Source: an uncultured Lentisphaeria bacterium (GTDB lineage: Bacteria; Verrucomicrobiota; Lentisphaeria; JABSQK01; CAJWLW01). From it: DNA of 10,200 nucleotides. The DNA lies in contig CAJWLW010000166.1 of NCBI GenBank assembly GCA_913042885.1, forward strand, positions 1-10,200. The letters run 5' to 3'. Both the position numbers and the translations under genes were made by a program. Below are positions 1 through 7,849 of the stretch, piece by piece (the stretch's first letter is position 1; each line of letters begins with the position of its first letter). The notes beneath the pieces are model-generated. The model had not been told where the DNA came from and made no database searches. It was given only the letters and a program-made list of their open reading frames with translations.

Positions 1-647
1 TAGAGGTCACTGTCGGCATTGTGCCCACCGAAAAATACGGCCTCGAAAACCAGCGTCGATTTCTGAAAGACCGACCGCACGGAGCTGTTGCGGATCTGCC
101 GGAGATATTTTCGGTTACTGCCGCTTTTGTCGAGACGGATGAGGTTGTAGCGGTTGAGCACACCGAGCTGATGGTTAAACAGGCAAACAATGGCTGAGCG
201 GAAATCACTAAGTTGCGCGGCCTGGCTGGCTGCAGCGTAATAGTCGTACGTGCCGTCATTGGCGAATGGCAGTTTGATGGCCGACTGGCGGGGCTGCGGC
301 TCGGAATCCAGCGGCTGCAGGTCGACTTTTTCCCGGGTCGCGGCGACGATCCGGCACAACAGGTACAGGAGCGCGGGCAGCAGCAGTATCCAGGCAAGGA
401 TGTTGATCAATCGGGCAACGTCCGACGGCCCTCTGTTCTGTTGTTGCGGAGTCCGCAGCGGCCTGGTATTGTCATGGGCTTTGTCGTACCACGGATAGTT
501 GCCGTGGCTGAGTGTTTCCTGAAAGGCGTCGGCCCGGTCGTCGGCTTCCTGGCCGATGGCGTTCAGGCAGAAGACGCAGATCAGCAGCGCGGCGAGTGGC
601 AGGACGTGCCGTGCGGGGTCCGCAAGCCGGATGAGCACCTGTGTCAT
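1..647 (-). CDS. DUF4129 domain membrane protein, C-terminus cut off by the window edge
   Basis: About 215 codons are visible and the frame is open at base 1. There is an N-terminal hydrophobic stretch (roughly residues 14-32, possibly a signal anchor). A polar linker follows, then a clear membrane helix around 'LINILAWILLLPALLYLLC'. The cytoplasmic end contains '...DFRSAIVCLFNHQLGVL.RY..IRLDKSGSNRKYLRQIR...FE.VFFG', the pattern of DUF4129. This domain typically closes proteins in RDD/SpoIIM/MoxR/DUF58 clusters. The ATG overlaps the upstream stop as ATGA (bases 647-644), with GAGG six bases before it, so translation is probably coupled to the preceding gene. Function is unknown; family context suggests part of a membrane complex served by a MoxR-type AAA+ ATPase. 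The domain call is from recalled family patterns, not a search. Confidence 0.82.
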   Translation of the reverse strand, partial: MTQVLIRLADPARHVLPLAALLICVFCLNAIGQEADDRADAFQETLSHGNYPWYDKAHDNTRPLRTPQQQNRGPSDVARLINILAWILLLPALLYLLCRIVAATREKVDLQPLDSEPQPRQSAIKLPFANDGTYDYYAAASQAAQLSDFRSAIVCLFNHQLGVLNRYNLIRLDKSGSNRKYLRQIRNSSVRSVFQKSTLVFEAVFFGGHNADSDL

Positions 648-1423
648 AAGAGGCCTCGAACCGTTTCGTGGGTGCGGCACTTGCGCACCTCGAGGAAAAG
701 CTCCCAGCCTTCATGCACCGTGCGAAGGTTGAGGTAGTAGAGAAACTTCGACACTGCGAGGAACGCCTGGACGGTGAGGTACAGCAGGATGAACGGGAAG
801 GTAATGTGGATAGTTTCCGGTGTGACCAAGCGGAAATGGGATTCGAACAGCATGGCGGCGACCAGCCAGGTGAGGTAGGCGGAACCAACCATAACACTGC
901 CGAAAACAAGGTGTGCGAAAAAAAGCCCGCCCGCTTCCGATGACAGTTTACTCTGCAGATTGCGCAGCCGCGGCCCGAACTGCTTGCCCGAGACGCGCTC
1001 GAGTAAGACTATTTCTTCAGCGAAATAACGCCACCAGATCTCGAAAAGCGGTGCGAGAATAAACACCGCGCCGAGCAGTCGCGGCAGTAACAACCGCGTG
1101 ATGATCGGCTGCTGCAGACCAAGCCAGTCGACGGTCATGTTTTTCAGTGACGGCTGCGAATCGAACATGGCACTGCTGGCGTAGAGCAGGATGGGATAGC
1201 GCACCATGGGTGTTGCCAGGACCATGATGATTATGTAGAAGTACAGACTATCCAGCGCCACTACGTTGACCAGCCAATAGACCAGCACGCTGGCCGGTAC
1301 AATGACAAGCAGAAACAGCTTGCCGTAAGCAACGGCGTCGCTTTTGATGAAGACGATGGCGAGATCGAGGACCTCACCCATCGTGCGTTCACGGACGCGG
1401 ACTCTGGATTGATCGAGGTTCAC
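644..1423 (-). CDS. Uncharacterised multi-pass membrane protein of the RDD/SpoIIM/DUF4129 cluster
   Basis: A 259-residue protein if it begins at the GTG at 1423. That start has AGGA six bases upstream and gives an N-terminus 'MNLDQSRVRVRERTMGEVLD', which resembles the 'L-R-x-R-S/T-x-x-E-x-x-D' opening seen in proteins at this cluster position. A TTG at 1438 would add five residues and an ATG at 1381 would remove fourteen; neither has a better ribosome site. With the GTG start the gene overlaps the end of the SpoIIM-like gene by 35 bases. Four to six hydrophobic segments are visible, among them 'LFLLVIVPASVLVYWLVNVV', 'LLGAVFILAPLFEIWW' and 'FPFILLYLTVQAFLAVS'. The C-terminal 'FLYYLNLRTVHEGWELFLEV' matches the 'Y-D/N-L-R-x-x-x-E-G-x-x-L' tail of such proteins. 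No catalytic motif is evident. Its role is inferred only from the operon. Confidence 0.83.
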   Translation of the reverse strand: MNLDQSRVRVRERTMGEVLDLAIVFIKSDAVAYGKLFLLVIVPASVLVYWLVNVVALDSLYFYIIIMVLATPMVRYPILLYASSAMFDSQPSLKNMTVDWLGLQQPIITRLLLPRLLGAVFILAPLFEIWWRYFAEEIVLLERVSGKQFGPRLRNLQSKLSSEAGGLFFAHLVFGSVMVGSAYLTWLVAAMLFESHFRLVTPETIHITFPFILLYLTVQAFLAVSKFLYYLNLRTVHEGWELFLEVRKCRTHETVRGLL

Positions 1424-2372
1424 CGTATTTCCTGCCAAGTACGACTATGAAGACGAAAAGGATCAACGTGCAGAGGACGCCCATCGCGGCCTTGTAAAAG
1501 AGGGGCAGGTCAAGCGGCGACCAGAAGCCTTCAATTATGGCGGCTGAACAAATGAGCGCGGCCGTGGTGACGACGAGCGGTACCGAGTCGTGGGCGGCCT
1601 TGCGCAATGACGCCAACCGCGTGAGGCCGTTGGTGCGCACCATTGAATACCCGAGCTTGAGCCCGGCACCGCCGGCGACAGCAATGCCGGTAAGTTCGAA
1701 AGGCCCGTGGGAAAGGACGAAGGCGAGAAAGTTGTCGTTGTACGGTCCGGACAGCATGTGCCCGAATGCGGCCCCGAGCACGACGCCGTTGAACAGCAGA
1801 CAGTAAATGCTGCCGAGCCCCAAAAAGATGCCGCTGGCGAAACATTGCAGGGCCAGCGAGGTGTTGTGCTGAATGTAATAGCCGCTCATCTGGACGTTCT
1901 GCTCTGCCGACCGCTGTGCTGCACTGTAGCTGTAGATCTTCTCGAGCTGCAGGGTCGCATCCTCTCCGATAAGTGCGGCGCAGAAATTGTCGCCGAACGC
2001 TCCGAGCAACATGGAAACGGCGAACGATCCGTAGAATATGACCAGTGCCAGGCGGAAACAGTTGTCGTAATACAGCCGTGCCGACATTTCTCGCAGAATC
2101 TGTCGCATCCCCCAGATCCTGACCTTCTCGAAACGGTAAAGCTGTGCGTGCCCGCGCCCGACGAGCGTGTGCAGGTAGCGGATGACACCCTCGCTGCGCT
2201 GGGCGCTGACGGCACAGGAAAGGTCGGAGCAGACCTCGCGGTGCAGCCGGCAAAACTCGGTAATCAGTTCGCCCGACAATTTTTTCTTGCGCGGCGTGTT
2301 GAGCTTTGCCAGCAGGGAATCGTACCGCCGCCAGCTCTTTTCCTTCTGTTTGATTAGCGTGTCTTCGTCCAT
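1389..2372 (-). CDS. SpoIIM/DUF95-like integral membrane protein
   Basis: A 327-residue protein. The first 100 residues are charged and probably a cytoplasmic helical domain. A membrane core follows, with helices near 104-125, 172-205, 215-245, 264-282 and 293-313. The middle carries the family signature: 'SGYYIQHNTSLALQCFASGI' (163-182), then a glycine-rich 'LGLGS...LFNGVVLGAAFGHM', then 'SHGPFELTGIAVAGGAGLKL' (221-240). This is the stage II sporulation protein M (DUF95) pattern. In Bacillus, SpoIIM is part of the engulfment machinery, but most homologues, as in this non-sporulation setting, sit beside RDD and DUF4129 genes and have no established role. The ATG lies four bases after the RDD stop, with AAGGA almost touching it, consistent with translational coupling. 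Family assignment is strong; function is inferred. Confidence 0.93.
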   Translation of the reverse strand: MDEDTLIKQKEKSWRRYDSLLAKLNTPRKKKLSGELITEFCRLHREVCSDLSCAVSAQRSEGVIRYLHTLVGRGHAQLYRFEKVRIWGMRQILREMSARLYYDNCFRLALVIFYGSFAVSMLLGAFGDNFCAALIGEDATLQLEKIYSYSAAQRSAEQNVQMSGYYIQHNTSLALQCFASGIFLGLGSIYCLLFNGVVLGAAFGHMLSGPYNDNFLAFVLSHGPFELTGIAVAGGAGLKLGYSMVRTNGLTRLASLRKAAHDSVPLVVTTAALICSAAIIEGFWSPLDLPLFYKAAMGVLCTLILFVFIVVLGRKYGEPRSIQSPRP

Positions 2373-2376
2373 GTCC

Positions 2377-3159
2377 TTATGCGTGGGTGGTGTTCAAATC
2401 GGGGATGGGAATGTTGCGGTTGCCGATATAGATGTGTCGGTATAGGGCACACATAAGCGCATCTATGTCGATTCCCGTCGGCAGTTCGAGCTGTGCTTCC
2501 AGCAGCCCGACAGCCGGCTGGACGAGCTCGACGAGGAGCGCTCGCGGCAGTTTGTTGCGTTTTTCGGCGTACAGCTGCACGGTTTTTTTGAGCGAAGAAT
2601 CCAGCGCTATGCGCCGTGGCAGCAATGCATGTACGGCTTCTGTCGCTTTGACATCCACGGCCGACAGGCTCGGGCTGGTGATGCGCTGCTCGATCACGAC
2701 CATTGTATTGGCTGCAAGGTCGCCCAGTCGCTGGTAGCGCCGTGTGAAGATCATGAACATGACGCCGGTGGCATAGAGCGCGGGGAACTGATCGGCTGGC
2801 CGCAGAAGGTTACGGATAATGCTTTGCTGCGACGACAGCGGTGTGCCGTTGACGTTGATGACCCGCAGGCTGCAGGCTCGTTTGCCGATCGACTGCCCGT
2901 TCATGAACGTTTCGAAGGCCACGAAATAAAGCCATTCAATAACGAACATGCTGACCAGAAAAAAGCCCACCCCGACTTCACCGAATGGCTTGAGCGCAAC
3001 CGCGAGCAGGACGAGGATCAACGCTTTCACGAGGAAATCTATAGCGTAGGCAAAGCTGCGGAGCATTGGCCCGGCCAGGCGGTACTCGAATTTCACATTC
3101 TCCGGCGTGACCAGCTCACAGGTCGTATCTAATTGGGTGCTCAAGCTGCGCAACGACAA
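2377..3159 (-). CDS. RDD family membrane protein
   Basis: Up to 260 residues. The RDD domain is complete: Arg/Asp in 'RSFAYAID' (34-41), 'NGQSIGKRACSLRVI' (87-101) and 'RRYQRLGDLAANTMVV' (140-155). Hydrophobic helices lie near 36-56, 63-83 and 124-140. The last 100 residues form a soluble tail that ends in 'IPDLNTTHA'. The conserved opening of this cluster's RDD proteins, here 'LDTTCELVTPENV...RLAGP', begins at residue 10, so the start must be close by. There is no ATG; TTG codons at 3159, 3153 and 3144 are candidates. An AGGG lies three bases before the 3159 codon and nine before the 3153 codon, so 3153 is a reasonable alternative. RDD proteins have been linked to ion or solute transport in a few cases, but no substrate can be read here. 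It is the first gene of the four-gene set. Confidence 0.92.
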   Translation of the reverse strand: MSLRSLSTQLDTTCELVTPENVKFEYRLAGPMLRSFAYAIDFLVKALILVLLAVALKPFGEVGVGFFLVSMFVIEWLYFVAFETFMNGQSIGKRACSLRVINVNGTPLSSQQSIIRNLLRPADQFPALYATGVMFMIFTRRYQRLGDLAANTMVVIEQRITSPSLSAVDVKATEAVHALLPRRIALDSSLKKTVQLYAEKRNKLPRALLVELVQPAVGLLEAQLELPTGIDIDALMCALYRHIYIGNRNIPIPDLNTTHA

Positions 3160-3180
3160 GTGCCCTGTAATGTAAGATAT

Positions 3181-3193
3181 TCCACTGCGTGGA
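3181..3193. promoter_or_regulatory. Short perfect inverted repeat before the RDD gene, beside a weak -10-like box
   Basis: TCCAC-TGC-GTGGA is a perfect 5-base inverted repeat. On the minus strand TATAGT lies immediately upstream of it, and the RDD start is about 20 bases downstream. I could not find a convincing -35 at 16-18 bases from TATAGT. The placement would suit an operator overlapping a start site, but a repeat this short can arise by chance. Confidence 0.25.
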
Positions 3194-3255
3194 ACTATAC
3201 ATCAGATCTGCCCCATCGTCGCGCTGCGACCGGCAACCTCGGGCCATGTATAAGT

Positions 3256-3273
3256 GCCGGCCTGGCCTCCGGC
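3256..3273 (-). terminator. Weak GC-rich hairpin after the histidine kinase gene
   Basis: GCCGG-8 bases-CCGGC could fold just past the histidine kinase stop, in the 127-base gap before the RDD gene. No T-run follows, so it is not a standard intrinsic terminator. It may equally be chance in GC-rich sequence. Confidence 0.18.
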
Positions 3274-3286
3274 TTCCCGGGGGTGA

Positions 3287-5500
3287 TCAGCTGGCGCGAT
3301 CGAGCGTCATGCGCACGCGCTGCAGGAGTTTGCTCGGGGCAAACGGCTTCTGCAGCAGGGAATCGGCCAGTGTCGAAATGTCCCGGTCGCGACAGGAATC
3401 GTCGTCGATACGCCCGGACATGAAGAGGATCGGTAATTCCGGCTGGCGCTTACTGATTTGATCCGCCAGCTTGAAGCCGTTGAGATGCGGCATGACGATA
3501 TCTGTGAGCATCATGTCGACCCTGCCGGCCTTGTCGAATGTGTCGAGTGCTTCCTTGCCATCGCAGGCGCGCAGGACTGTATAGCCGCGGCTTTCGAGCA
3601 CGCCGCTCGTGAGATCGAGAATCTGCGGATCGTCTTCGACGACGAGGATGGTCTCGTGACCGCCTATGATGTTTTCGAGTGGCCGTTTCTTGGCTGCAAC
3701 TTCGATTTCGTCCACTGTCGGCAGGTAGATACTGAACCGTGTACCTTTTTGCGGCGTGCTGTGAGCCTCGATGTCACCGCCCATCTGGTGGACGAAGCTG
3801 TAGACCATCGCCAGTCCCAATCCGGTGCCTTTGCCGATCTGCTTGGTCGTGAAGAACGGTTCGAAAATTCGCTGCAGCGTTGCTTCATCCATACCAAAGC
3901 CGTTGTCGGACACGTCGATGCGGGCGTAGCTGCCGGGCTCGAGGTTCGCTATTTCGCCGGTGCCCAGGGAAGTGGTGAGCGTGCGAATGTCCACCTTTCC
4001 CCCGTCCGGCATGGCGTCGGAGGCGTTGACTACGAGGTTCATGATCGCCTGTCCGAGTTGACCGCAGTCAACCCGTACACAGCCCAGATCGTCGTCGAGC
4101 ACCAGGTTGAGCTCGACGTTTGCGGCGATCAGGCGCCGTAGCATTTTGGACATGTCGTTGATCGTCGTATTCAGATTGGTCACGGTTGCCTGCAATGCAT
4201 CCTTGCGGCTGAAAGCCAGAAGCTGCTGTGTCAGCATGGCGGCACTATCGCTTGCTTTGGCCAGCTCGTTGACGAAGCGAGACACCTTGTCTTCTTTGTC
4301 GATTGTTCCGGCGATCAGCGCGACATAGCCTTTGATCACCGTCAGAATGTTGTTGAAATCGTGAGCGATACCGCCTGCCAGCCGGCCGACAGCTTCCATT
4401 TTCTGGGACTGCACCAGTTGCTGCTGCAGTTCCAACTCGTGAGTGATGTCGTGATTGATCGATACGTAATCGACGGTGTTGCCGTCGACGTCGGCGATCG
4501 GCGTGATGCTCGACTGCAGTTGTCGGCGGGTGCCGTCGCTGTGCTGCAGGATCAGATGACCGCGCCAGACACGATCGAGTTTGAGTGTCTGCCCGACGAC
4601 CTCGAAGAACTGTTCGTCGTGGACGTCGCTGCGGAATCGGTTGACGTGAGTCCCGACGACCTCGTCGTTGGTGAAGCCGGAAACTTTTTCGAAGCTTGGA
4701 TTGACATACTCGACGATACCTTCAGTGTTGGCGATGAGGATCGCGTCGTCGGCCTGATCGACGACGGTGGCCAGGCGGATTCGTGTCTGCTCGGCCTCTT
4801 TAGCCGCGGTGATGTCGTGCAGGGCAAAGACGCTGCCGATAATTTCGCCTTCGGAGTCGATGATAGGATTGGCGTTGCCGGTCACATTTGGCTCGGAGCC
4901 GTTGGCGTTCTGCAATCGGGTGTCGCTGTCGAATGTCACCGGTGTGCCTTCCCTGATCAACCGTTGCAGGACGGCCGCGTGGTCCCAGTCTTTGCCGTGC
5001 CTCATCAGCCGGCAGACGTTTGCCAGTGGCTGGTCGATGGCATGTTCGAGCCGCCATCCGGTGAGCGTCTGGGCGACAGGGTTCATGAAAATCACCCGCC
5101 CGCGCTTGTCGACGGCGATGAGGGCAGCGCCAATGCTTTTGAGTGTTGTGGAAAACCATTTCGAGCTGCGTTGCAGGGCGCGATCGAGTTGACTCGCTGC
5201 AAGCGAACGAAAGAGGAACAGAGCGGCAGTCGTTGCGAGCAGCAGTATCGCCAGACGCGTGTAGACAGCGGTGGCTGGTAGCTGGAGCAGGAATGCATCG
5301 ACGATACTGGACGACCACAACATTGTCGCGGCGACACTGTCGAGCAGCCAGGCCGCAGCCGCGACGCCACCGACTAAAAGCCAGCCGCGGGATGGTTGCA
5401 GGTGCATCGCGTGCAGTTGCCCGTCGCCGGCGTTCTTGAGGTTGTCAATGTGATATTCGGACAACGATTGTTTCGGAACGTCCAGGGAAGGATCCGTCAT
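3287..5500 (-). CDS. Membrane-bound hybrid sensor histidine kinase (2 TM, 2 PAS, HisKA, HATPase, receiver)
   Basis: A 737-residue sensor kinase. Two membrane helices (about 39-61 and 79-101) enclose only a short outer loop. Two PAS domains follow (about 113-230 and 240-355). The phosphoacceptor is H380 in '[17 protein letters not shown]'. The ATPase domain has N492 (N box), 'DNGFG' at 532-536, 'FEPFFTTK' and '[13 protein letters not shown]' (558-570). The C-terminal receiver has an acidic pocket E622/D623/D624, phosphoacceptor D667 in 'LTDIVMP', S695 and K718. All key residues are present, so it should be active. No DNA-binding or enzymatic output follows, so it must pass phosphate to, or be controlled by, another protein not in this window. 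The ATG at 5500 is chosen because AGGAGG lies nine bases upstream; an in-frame GTG at 5554 would lie inside the preceding gene. Only one base separates it from that gene's stop. The signal is unknown; the small outer loop and PAS domains suggest cytoplasmic or membrane sensing. Confidence 0.96.
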   Translation of the reverse strand: MTDPSLDVPKQSLSEYHIDNLKNAGDGQLHAMHLQPSRGWLLVGGVAAAAWLLDSVAATMLWSSSIVDAFLLQLPATAVYTRLAILLLATTAALFLFRSLAASQLDRALQRSSKWFSTTLKSIGAALIAVDKRGRVIFMNPVAQTLTGWRLEHAIDQPLANVCRLMRHGKDWDHAAVLQRLIREGTPVTFDSDTRLQNANGSEPNVTGNANPIIDSEGEIIGSVFALHDITAAKEAEQTRIRLATVVDQADDAILIANTEGIVEYVNPSFEKVSGFTNDEVVGTHVNRFRSDVHDEQFFEVVGQTLKLDRVWRGHLILQHSDGTRRQLQSSITPIADVDGNTVDYVSINHDITHELELQQQLVQSQKMEAVGRLAGGIAHDFNNILTVIKGYVALIAGTIDKEDKVSRFVNELAKASDSAAMLTQQLLAFSRKDALQATVTNLNTTINDMSKMLRRLIAANVELNLVLDDDLGCVRVDCGQLGQAIMNLVVNASDAMPDGGKVDIRTLTTSLGTGEIANLEPGSYARIDVSDNGFGMDEATLQRIFEPFFTTKQIGKGTGLGLAMVYSFVHQMGGDIEAHSTPQKGTRFSIYLPTVDEIEVAAKKRPLENIIGGHETILVVEDDPQILDLTSGVLESRGYTVLRACDGKEALDTFDKAGRVDMMLTDIVMPHLNGFKLADQISKRQPELPILFMSGRIDDDSCRDRDISTLADSLLQKPFAPSKLLQRVRMTLDRAS

Positions 5501-5516
5501 ATCAGTAATCCTCCTG
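5501..5516 (-). promoter_or_regulatory. Ribosome binding site of the histidine kinase, embedded in the Ser/Thr kinase 3' end
   Basis: AGGAGG (5511-5516 on the minus strand) precedes ATTACTGAT and the ATG at 5500. It lies within the last four sense codons of the Ser/Thr kinase, whose TGA (5504-5502) falls between the site and the ATG. This decides the histidine kinase start and implies that ribosomes ending on the first kinase can restart on the second. Confidence 0.85.
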
Positions 5517-7715
5517 CCGCCTGCCTGCTGCGGTGCTGATTGTTTCTGAGGCACGACATGCTCTCAGGCGGGCTGCCACCGAGCTGGTTCCAACGGGTTC
5601 ATTGTCAATCGTACCGATAAAACACGTGTGTGCCTGGCTGGCGCCGGGTCCGAGTGTCAGCGACCGGAATTGTCCGTCGCGTGCTATCAAAATTTCCGTA
5701 CCGGCCGCCACCGGCCAGCTGAATTCCATCCCAACATGGATGCCATCGACTTGCCAGACGACATCCTGCGCCCGTAGCCCGGTCTTATGGTCGGCCCCGC
5801 TGATGGTGAGGGCACGCCGGACGTCCCAGCGGTGTCGGTAATTGTTCCACCAGGCTTGCCACGCTGCCGGCAGTGGTTCGCATTCGGCTCCCGTGCAATT
5901 TCGCAGGAGGTCGTGTATCTGCTGTTGCTCGTCTTTGTCAGCGGAGTTACCGAGGGCGTCGAAGAGCAGGGGCAGGTCCGGCCGGACGGCACCACTGGCA
6001 ATGATATCCAACATCCAGCCGCGTGCCGGCCAATCGGCCTGGGAAAGGAACGTGCGCGCGACCTTGTCGCCTTGCGGATCAGTCATCCGCAGGGCCGTCA
6101 TCATGGCGTAGCGTGCCACTGAACTGTTGTGGTGGAGGGCAGCGCGCTGGATGTCCGGCAGCAGGGCAGGGTCGTCGAGTTGTTCAGCGACCTTCACGGC
6201 TGCGGCCACAACGATTTCGTGGTCGTCGTTGATCAGTGCCCGGCAGATTGCGGCAGCTGCAGGTCTGGGGTGGTCGGCGAGGCAGCGGGCGAGCTGCAGC
6301 CGCACGTGCTCATCAGGATCGGTGGCCAGTTTGGATAGGGCGCTGTCGATGCTTGGGTCCCGGCGGGCGGACAAAGCGGTGACGGCGGCGACACGCCGAT
6401 CGCTTTCGCCAGATTTGAGTGCCCAGAGGAGGAATCGTGTGCTGAACTGTTCCGTATCGATACGGCCACCGGTCGACTGCAAAACGCCGAGACGTTTTTG
6501 ATTGGTGATTCGGCGGCCGAGATACAGGCTGTTCACACCCAGGATGACTGCGGCGAGGAAAATCGTGACGGCGATGCGACGCCGAACGAGTGTTCTGCGA
6601 CTGCGGCGCCACAGCCAGTGGACCAACGGCGCGAGGACTTCACGACCGCCGAGAAAGCGATCGAGGTCGGCCGCCAGTTCACGGGCCGAGGTGTAGCGAT
6701 TGTCGACGTGTTTCTCCAGGCATTTAATGCAGATTGCTTCGAGGGCGCGGCTGACCCTGCTGCCGGCTTTCTCGATCGACACGACGTCGTTGTTGATGAC
6801 TTTCGCCAGAATCTCCGGCTGAGTTTCTCCGACAAATGGCGGCTGCCCGGTCAGCAGCTCATAAAGCGTGGCACCGACGGAATAGATATCCCACTGCGAG
6901 TTTGGCTCGTCGGTGGCGCGAGCTTGTTCAGGAGACATGTAACAGATAGTGCCGATCATTTCACCGGACCGTGTCAGGCGCGCGTTGTTGCCTTCAACGA
7001 ATGCCAGGCCGAAGTCGGTGAGTTTCGGAACAGGCCCATCCATGAGGATGTTGGAGGGCTTCACATCGCGATGGATGACCCCGTGTTCGTGGCTGTAGGC
7101 CAGTGCCAGTGCCAGGTCACGGACGATGGTGGCAGCCCGGCGCTGGTTGAACGGTTCACCGCTGTCTTCGAGAATCGACTGTAGTGTGGCGCCGCCGGCA
7201 ATCAGTTCCATGACCATATAGGGCACGCCGTCATGGTGCCCCGTGTCGTGGACGGCTGCGATGTTCGGGTGTACCAGATTTGCCTGCGCTGTACCTTCGC
7301 GGACGAAACGGTCGAGTTGTGCCGGTGAGGCGTGGCCGCCAGCCTGGAGAGTCTTGATGGCGACATGGCTCTTGTCGCGCTTGTCGATGGCACGATAGAC
7401 GGTACCCATGGCACCGCGACCGAGCTCGGAGACGATTCTATAGTGATCGATGTCCCCGCCGACGATAGATGACTGGCCGTTGAGGTTGCCAAAAACGTTC
7501 TCGGAGACATCGTCCAGGCTGGTGGGCTCGATCAAGGTTGCGTGACCCGCGGTGTGGGTGACGGCGGTGCGTGGCAAAGCTGCGGCGAGCCTCGTAGCGA
7601 ATTCCGGGTGCTCGGCTATGTAGGCCGAGCGGTCAATGTGCTCACCACGCCGGATATAATCGGCGACCAATCGGTCGATTACAGCCGTGTCACTTAGTTT
7701 GAGCAGGCGTCGCAT
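5502..7715 (-). CDS. Transmembrane Ser/Thr protein kinase with HEAT-like repeats and a PDZ-like C-terminus
   Basis: A 737-residue protein. The N-terminal 'YIAEHPEFATRL' segment is typical of planctomycete kinases. The Hanks-type domain covers about 92-355: glycine loop 'LGRGAMGTVY' (98-107), K121, E140, 'HRDVKPSNIL' (215-224), DFG (234-236), 'SPEQ' (261-264) and D276 in 'WDIYSVG'. All catalytic residues are intact. After the linker 'DRFLGGREVLAP' there is one membrane helix (about 381-400). The outer part has helical HEAT-like repeats (about 435-605, for example 'DEHVRLQLARCLADHP' and 'VVAAAVKVAEQLDDPALLP'). After that comes a short PDZ-like piece around 'GLRAQDVVWQVDGIHV...ILIARDGQFRSLTL' (646-688). 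The start ATG has no Shine-Dalgarno and follows an A/C-rich leader; no other in-frame start lies before the upstream TGA. Its 3' end carries the ribosome site for the histidine kinase. Targets and ligand are unknown. Confidence 0.94.
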   Translation of the reverse strand: MRRLLKLSDTAVIDRLVADYIRRGEHIDRSAYIAEHPEFATRLAAALPRTAVTHTAGHATLIEPTSLDDVSENVFGNLNGQSSIVGGDIDHYRIVSELGRGAMGTVYRAIDKRDKSHVAIKTLQAGGHASPAQLDRFVREGTAQANLVHPNIAAVHDTGHHDGVPYMVMELIAGGATLQSILEDSGEPFNQRRAATIVRDLALALAYSHEHGVIHRDVKPSNILMDGPVPKLTDFGLAFVEGNNARLTRSGEMIGTICYMSPEQARATDEPNSQWDIYSVGATLYELLTGQPPFVGETQPEILAKVINNDVVSIEKAGSRVSRALEAICIKCLEKHVDNRYTSARELAADLDRFLGGREVLAPLVHWLWRRSRRTLVRRRIAVTIFLAAVILGVNSLYLGRRITNQKRLGVLQSTGGRIDTEQFSTRFLLWALKSGESDRRVAAVTALSARRDPSIDSALSKLATDPDEHVRLQLARCLADHPRPAAAAICRALINDDHEIVVAAAVKVAEQLDDPALLPDIQRAALHHNSSVARYAMMTALRMTDPQGDKVARTFLSQADWPARGWMLDIIASGAVRPDLPLLFDALGNSADKDEQQQIHDLLRNCTGAECEPLPAAWQAWWNNYRHRWDVRRALTISGADHKTGLRAQDVVWQVDGIHVGMEFSWPVAAGTEILIARDGQFRSLTLGPGASQAHTCFIGTIDNEPVGTSSVAARLRACRASETISTAAGRRQEDY

Positions 7716-7849
7716 CTGTTTTGGTTTGTTTTGGGGTTTCGTTATTGCGTTTTGTGGAACCGATCAGGCCGCGTATCCATTAACTGCCCGAGATGAGCGC
7801 ATCCATCGTACCAAAGTAAAAGCGTTGGTGCAGAAATGTTCGAAAGCGT
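7716..7849 (-). other. 134-base gap before the Ser/Thr kinase, ending in an A/C-rich leader
   Basis: No gene and no convincing promoter or terminator was found. The 25 bases directly before the kinase ATG are almost only A and C (AACCCCAAAACAAACCAAAA is the core) with no Shine-Dalgarno. Such an unstructured leader can permit initiation without a ribosome site. A promoter cannot be excluded, so whether the kinase is transcribed from here or by read-through from the pilin-like gene is open. Confidence 0.4.

Noticed and set aside
1531..2253. 240-codon minus-strand frame overlapping the SpoIIM-like gene
   Set aside because: Arg/Ala/His-rich shadow in another frame of a gene with clear SpoIIM motifs.
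3458..4141. 227-codon plus-strand frame opposite the kinase and receiver domains
   Set aside because: Antisense to well-conserved ATPase and receiver motifs; no recognisable domain or ribosome site.
4361..5281. 306-codon open frame on the plus strand opposite the histidine kinase
   Set aside because: It lies fully antisense to a gene with intact kinase motifs. Its product is a run of Asp, Val and Gly without family motifs, as expected from the complement of GC-biased codons.
5501..5554. GTG at 5554 as an upstream start of the histidine kinase
   Set aside because: It would overlap the Ser/Thr kinase by about 50 bases and ignores the AGGAGG placed correctly for the ATG at 5500.
6498..7184. 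228-codon plus-strand frame opposite the Ser/Thr kinase domain
   Set aside because: Antisense to the kinase motifs; composition is that of a codon shadow.
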